A stretch of DNA of 64,000 nt, taken from assembly GCA_945266285.1 (NCBI GenBank), contig CALYOP010000007.1:83308-147307 (forward strand), in the 5' to 3' direction. The notes beneath the pieces are model-generated. The model was given only the letters and a program-made list of their open reading frames with translations. It did not search any database and had not been told where the DNA came from. Of the stretch, positions 62,407-64,000 are shown piece by piece; positions within the stretch are counted from its first letter, which is position 1; every line of letters starts with the position of its first letter. The translations under genes and the position numbers were made by a program. The DNA comes from an uncultured Commensalibacter sp. Lineage in GTDB: Bacteria; Pseudomonadota; Alphaproteobacteria; Acetobacterales; Acetobacteraceae.

Positions 62407-64000
62407 ATGTCGCTTTTCCAATTTATTTTCCATAATTTGTCATCTTTATATATAATATTCACAGCGATATTATGTGTTGGATTGGCAGCTATGTTTTCTT
62501 ATTTTCTAACGTTTAAAAAAGATAAAAAAACGAATCAATTGGCTTCTTCTGTTGATTCTAAAACAGAAATTACGTCCAAAGATCATAGCCCTCAAAATAA
62601 CAAAAAAGAGCTATCCGATCTCTTCCTTGATTCAACGGATGATCGAGAAGAATCGCTCGGCACATCTATTCTTTACCAGAAACAACCTAACGAAGAAGCA
62701 ACACCGACCCCTTCATCAGAAGAAAAAAACCTAATTCATTCGTCAGATAATTATGCAGAACAAAACGTTGATTCTGAAATAACTGATTCTAAAACATCCA
62801 TTGCTCCAGACACAACAATCCTAGAAGAGCATAATGAAACCAAACCGGTTGAAGAAACACCAGTTATTAATACAACTACGGAAAATCATACTGTCGTTAT
62901 TGATGAATCCAAAGAAAATGAAAACGTAAGTAATTCTAATACGGACAAAGAAGCGCCATTTAGCACTTCTATTCTTCACCAAAATCACCCAATCGAGGAA
63001 AACGTATCCTCACCCCTATCGAATGAAAATAACCCGTTGCATTCGTCCGATTATTCAGAACAAAATATCAATTCTCAAGCAACCATTTCTGAAACATCCG
63101 TTCCTCCAGACACAACAATCCTAGAAGAGCATAACGAAACTGAACCGGTTGAAGAAACGCCAGTTATTAACACAACTATGGAAAATCATACTGTCGTTAT
63201 TGATGAATCCAAAGAAAACGAAAACGTAAGTAATTCTAATACGGACAAAGAAGCGCCATTTAGCACTTCTATTCTTCACCAAAATCACCCAACCGAGGAA
63301 AACATATCCTTATCCCTATCAAATGAAAATAACCTTTTTTATTCGTCCAATTATTCAGAACAAAATATCAATTCTCAAGCAACCACTTCTGAAACATCCA
63401 TTTCTCCAGACACAACAACTCTAGAAGAGCATAATGAAACCAAACCGGTTGAAGAAACATCAATTATTAACAAAATTACGAAAGATCATACCTTAGTTAA
63501 AGATCATACCTTAGTTATTGATAAAGCTAAAAAAAATATTGCAAGTTCAAATATTCATATTTATGAAGAAACAAACAAATTTAATAAATCTGTTCAAGAT
63601 GAAAGCGATGATATAAATCATCAAAAAGAAAACTCATTAACTGAACAATCTATAAAAACAGAAACTGCGCCATCGCATTCTAAAGAAATGCTCAATAAGG
63701 ATCAGGAATCAATGAATATATTCGAAGACCTACAGAATGAAAATGAATCAGAAATAGATGATGAAATGGAAGGGATTTCTACAATCCTTTATCAAGCACC
63801 AATAATTTCAACTTCTGAATCAGAAACAAAAACTGAGGTCAAAGAAGTCCCTAAACCCATTGAACCAGAACCTGTTATTAAACCAACAGAACCAAAACCT
63901 GTTCCTCAACCAAAAGAACCAGAACCTGCTCCTCAACCAAAAGAACCAGAACCTGCTCCTCAACCAAAAGAGCCAGAACCTGCTCCTCAACCAAAAGAGC
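62407..64000 (+). CDS. Membrane-anchored acidic repeat protein (partial, runs off window end)
   Basis: ATG at 62407 after a GGAAAG-like SD; MSLFQFIFHNLSSLYIIFTAILCVGLAAMFSYFLTFKKDKKTN (one TM followed by Lys), then a long Glu/Ser/Thr/Asn-rich repeat region and PQPKEPEPA repeats. No stop before 64000. Confidence 0.85.
   Translation, partial: MSLFQFIFHNLSSLYIIFTAILCVGLAAMFSYFLTFKKDKKTNQLASSVDSKTEITSKDHSPQNNKKELSDLFLDSTDDREESLGTSILYQKQPNEEATPTPSSEEKNLIHSSDNYAEQNVDSEITDSKTSIAPDTTILEEHNETKPVEETPVINTTTENHTVVIDESKENENVSNSNTDKEAPFSTSILHQNHPIEENVSSPLSNENNPLHSSDYSEQNINSQATISETSVPPDTTILEEHNETEPVEETPVINTTMENHTVVIDESKENENVSNSNTDKEAPFSTSILHQNHPTEENISLSLSNENNLFYSSNYSEQNINSQATTSETSISPDTTTLEEHNETKPVEETSIINKITKDHTLVKDHTLVIDKAKKNIASSNIHIYEETNKFNKSVQDESDDINHQKENSLTEQSIKTETAPSHSKEMLNKDQESMNIFEDLQNENESEIDDEMEGISTILYQAPIISTSESETKTEVKEVPKPIEPEPVIKPTEPKPVPQPKEPEPAPQPKEPEPAPQPKEPEPAPQPKE
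62641..63470 (+). repeat. 300-bp in-frame tandem repeat, about 3 copies (first copy more diverged)
   Basis: GACACAACAATCCTAGAAGAGCATAA-like block recurs at about 62809, 63109 and 63409, exactly 300 bp apart; CAAAAC/T...ATTCT also recurs at 62761, 63061, 63361. Confidence 0.9.
63904..64000 (+). repeat. 27-bp tandem repeat encoding PQPKEPEPA, about 3.6 copies to window end
   Basis: CCTCAACCAAAAGAACCAGAACCTGCT at 63904 and 63931, one-base variant at 63958, partial at 63985. Confidence 0.95.

Noticed and set aside
62552-62734. 60-aa ORF MILKQKLRPKIIALKITKKS...
   Set aside because: Out-of-frame ORF inside the repeat protein coding region starting at 62407.
1-64000. CRISPR arrays, rRNA genes, transposases, integrases and toxin-antitoxin pairs
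   Set aside because: Looked for spaced direct repeats and family hallmarks; none seen. The only regular tandem repeats (62.6-64 kb) are in-frame coding repeats without spacer diversity.

Overview
The window is AT-rich chromosomal DNA. Gene content and order suggest an acetic acid bacterium (Acetobacteraceae, possibly Commensalibacter-like); this is inferred from protein character only, with no database search. From 1 to about 57.7 kb it is mostly densely packed housekeeping genes: sufB with an Rrf2 regulator, a PEP-carboxylase-like gene, fusA, rpmB, an ATM1-type exporter, oligopeptidase B, ihfA/fabH/plsX/rpmF, bamE, a MarR/OmpR/histidine kinase cluster, rpsU, leuCDB, rplS-trmD-rimM-rpsP-ffh, der-bamB, an asnB/glycosyltransferase cluster, hisI, lpxB, a molybdopterin aldehyde dehydrogenase with tri-haem cytochrome c, a CPA1 antiporter, and gltBD. 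Two tRNAs are present: Pro(GGG) and Leu(CAG). Past the tRNA-Leu (about 57.7-64 kb) the sequence is more AT-rich and accessory: a TonB-dependent receptor, an SGNH hydrolase with an apparent reading-frame break at an A6 tract, and a membrane-anchored acidic repeat protein that runs off the window. The best leads are: (i) the repeat protein, with 300-bp tandem repeats, a recurring TSILYQ-like motif and PQPKEPEPA repeats; (ii) the PEP-carboxylase homolog with several substituted catalytic motifs; (iii) a perfect 12-bp inverted repeat abutting the gltD start codon; (iv) an IscR-type palindrome upstream of the suf regulator; (v) a terminator-like hairpin immediately upstream of leuC.
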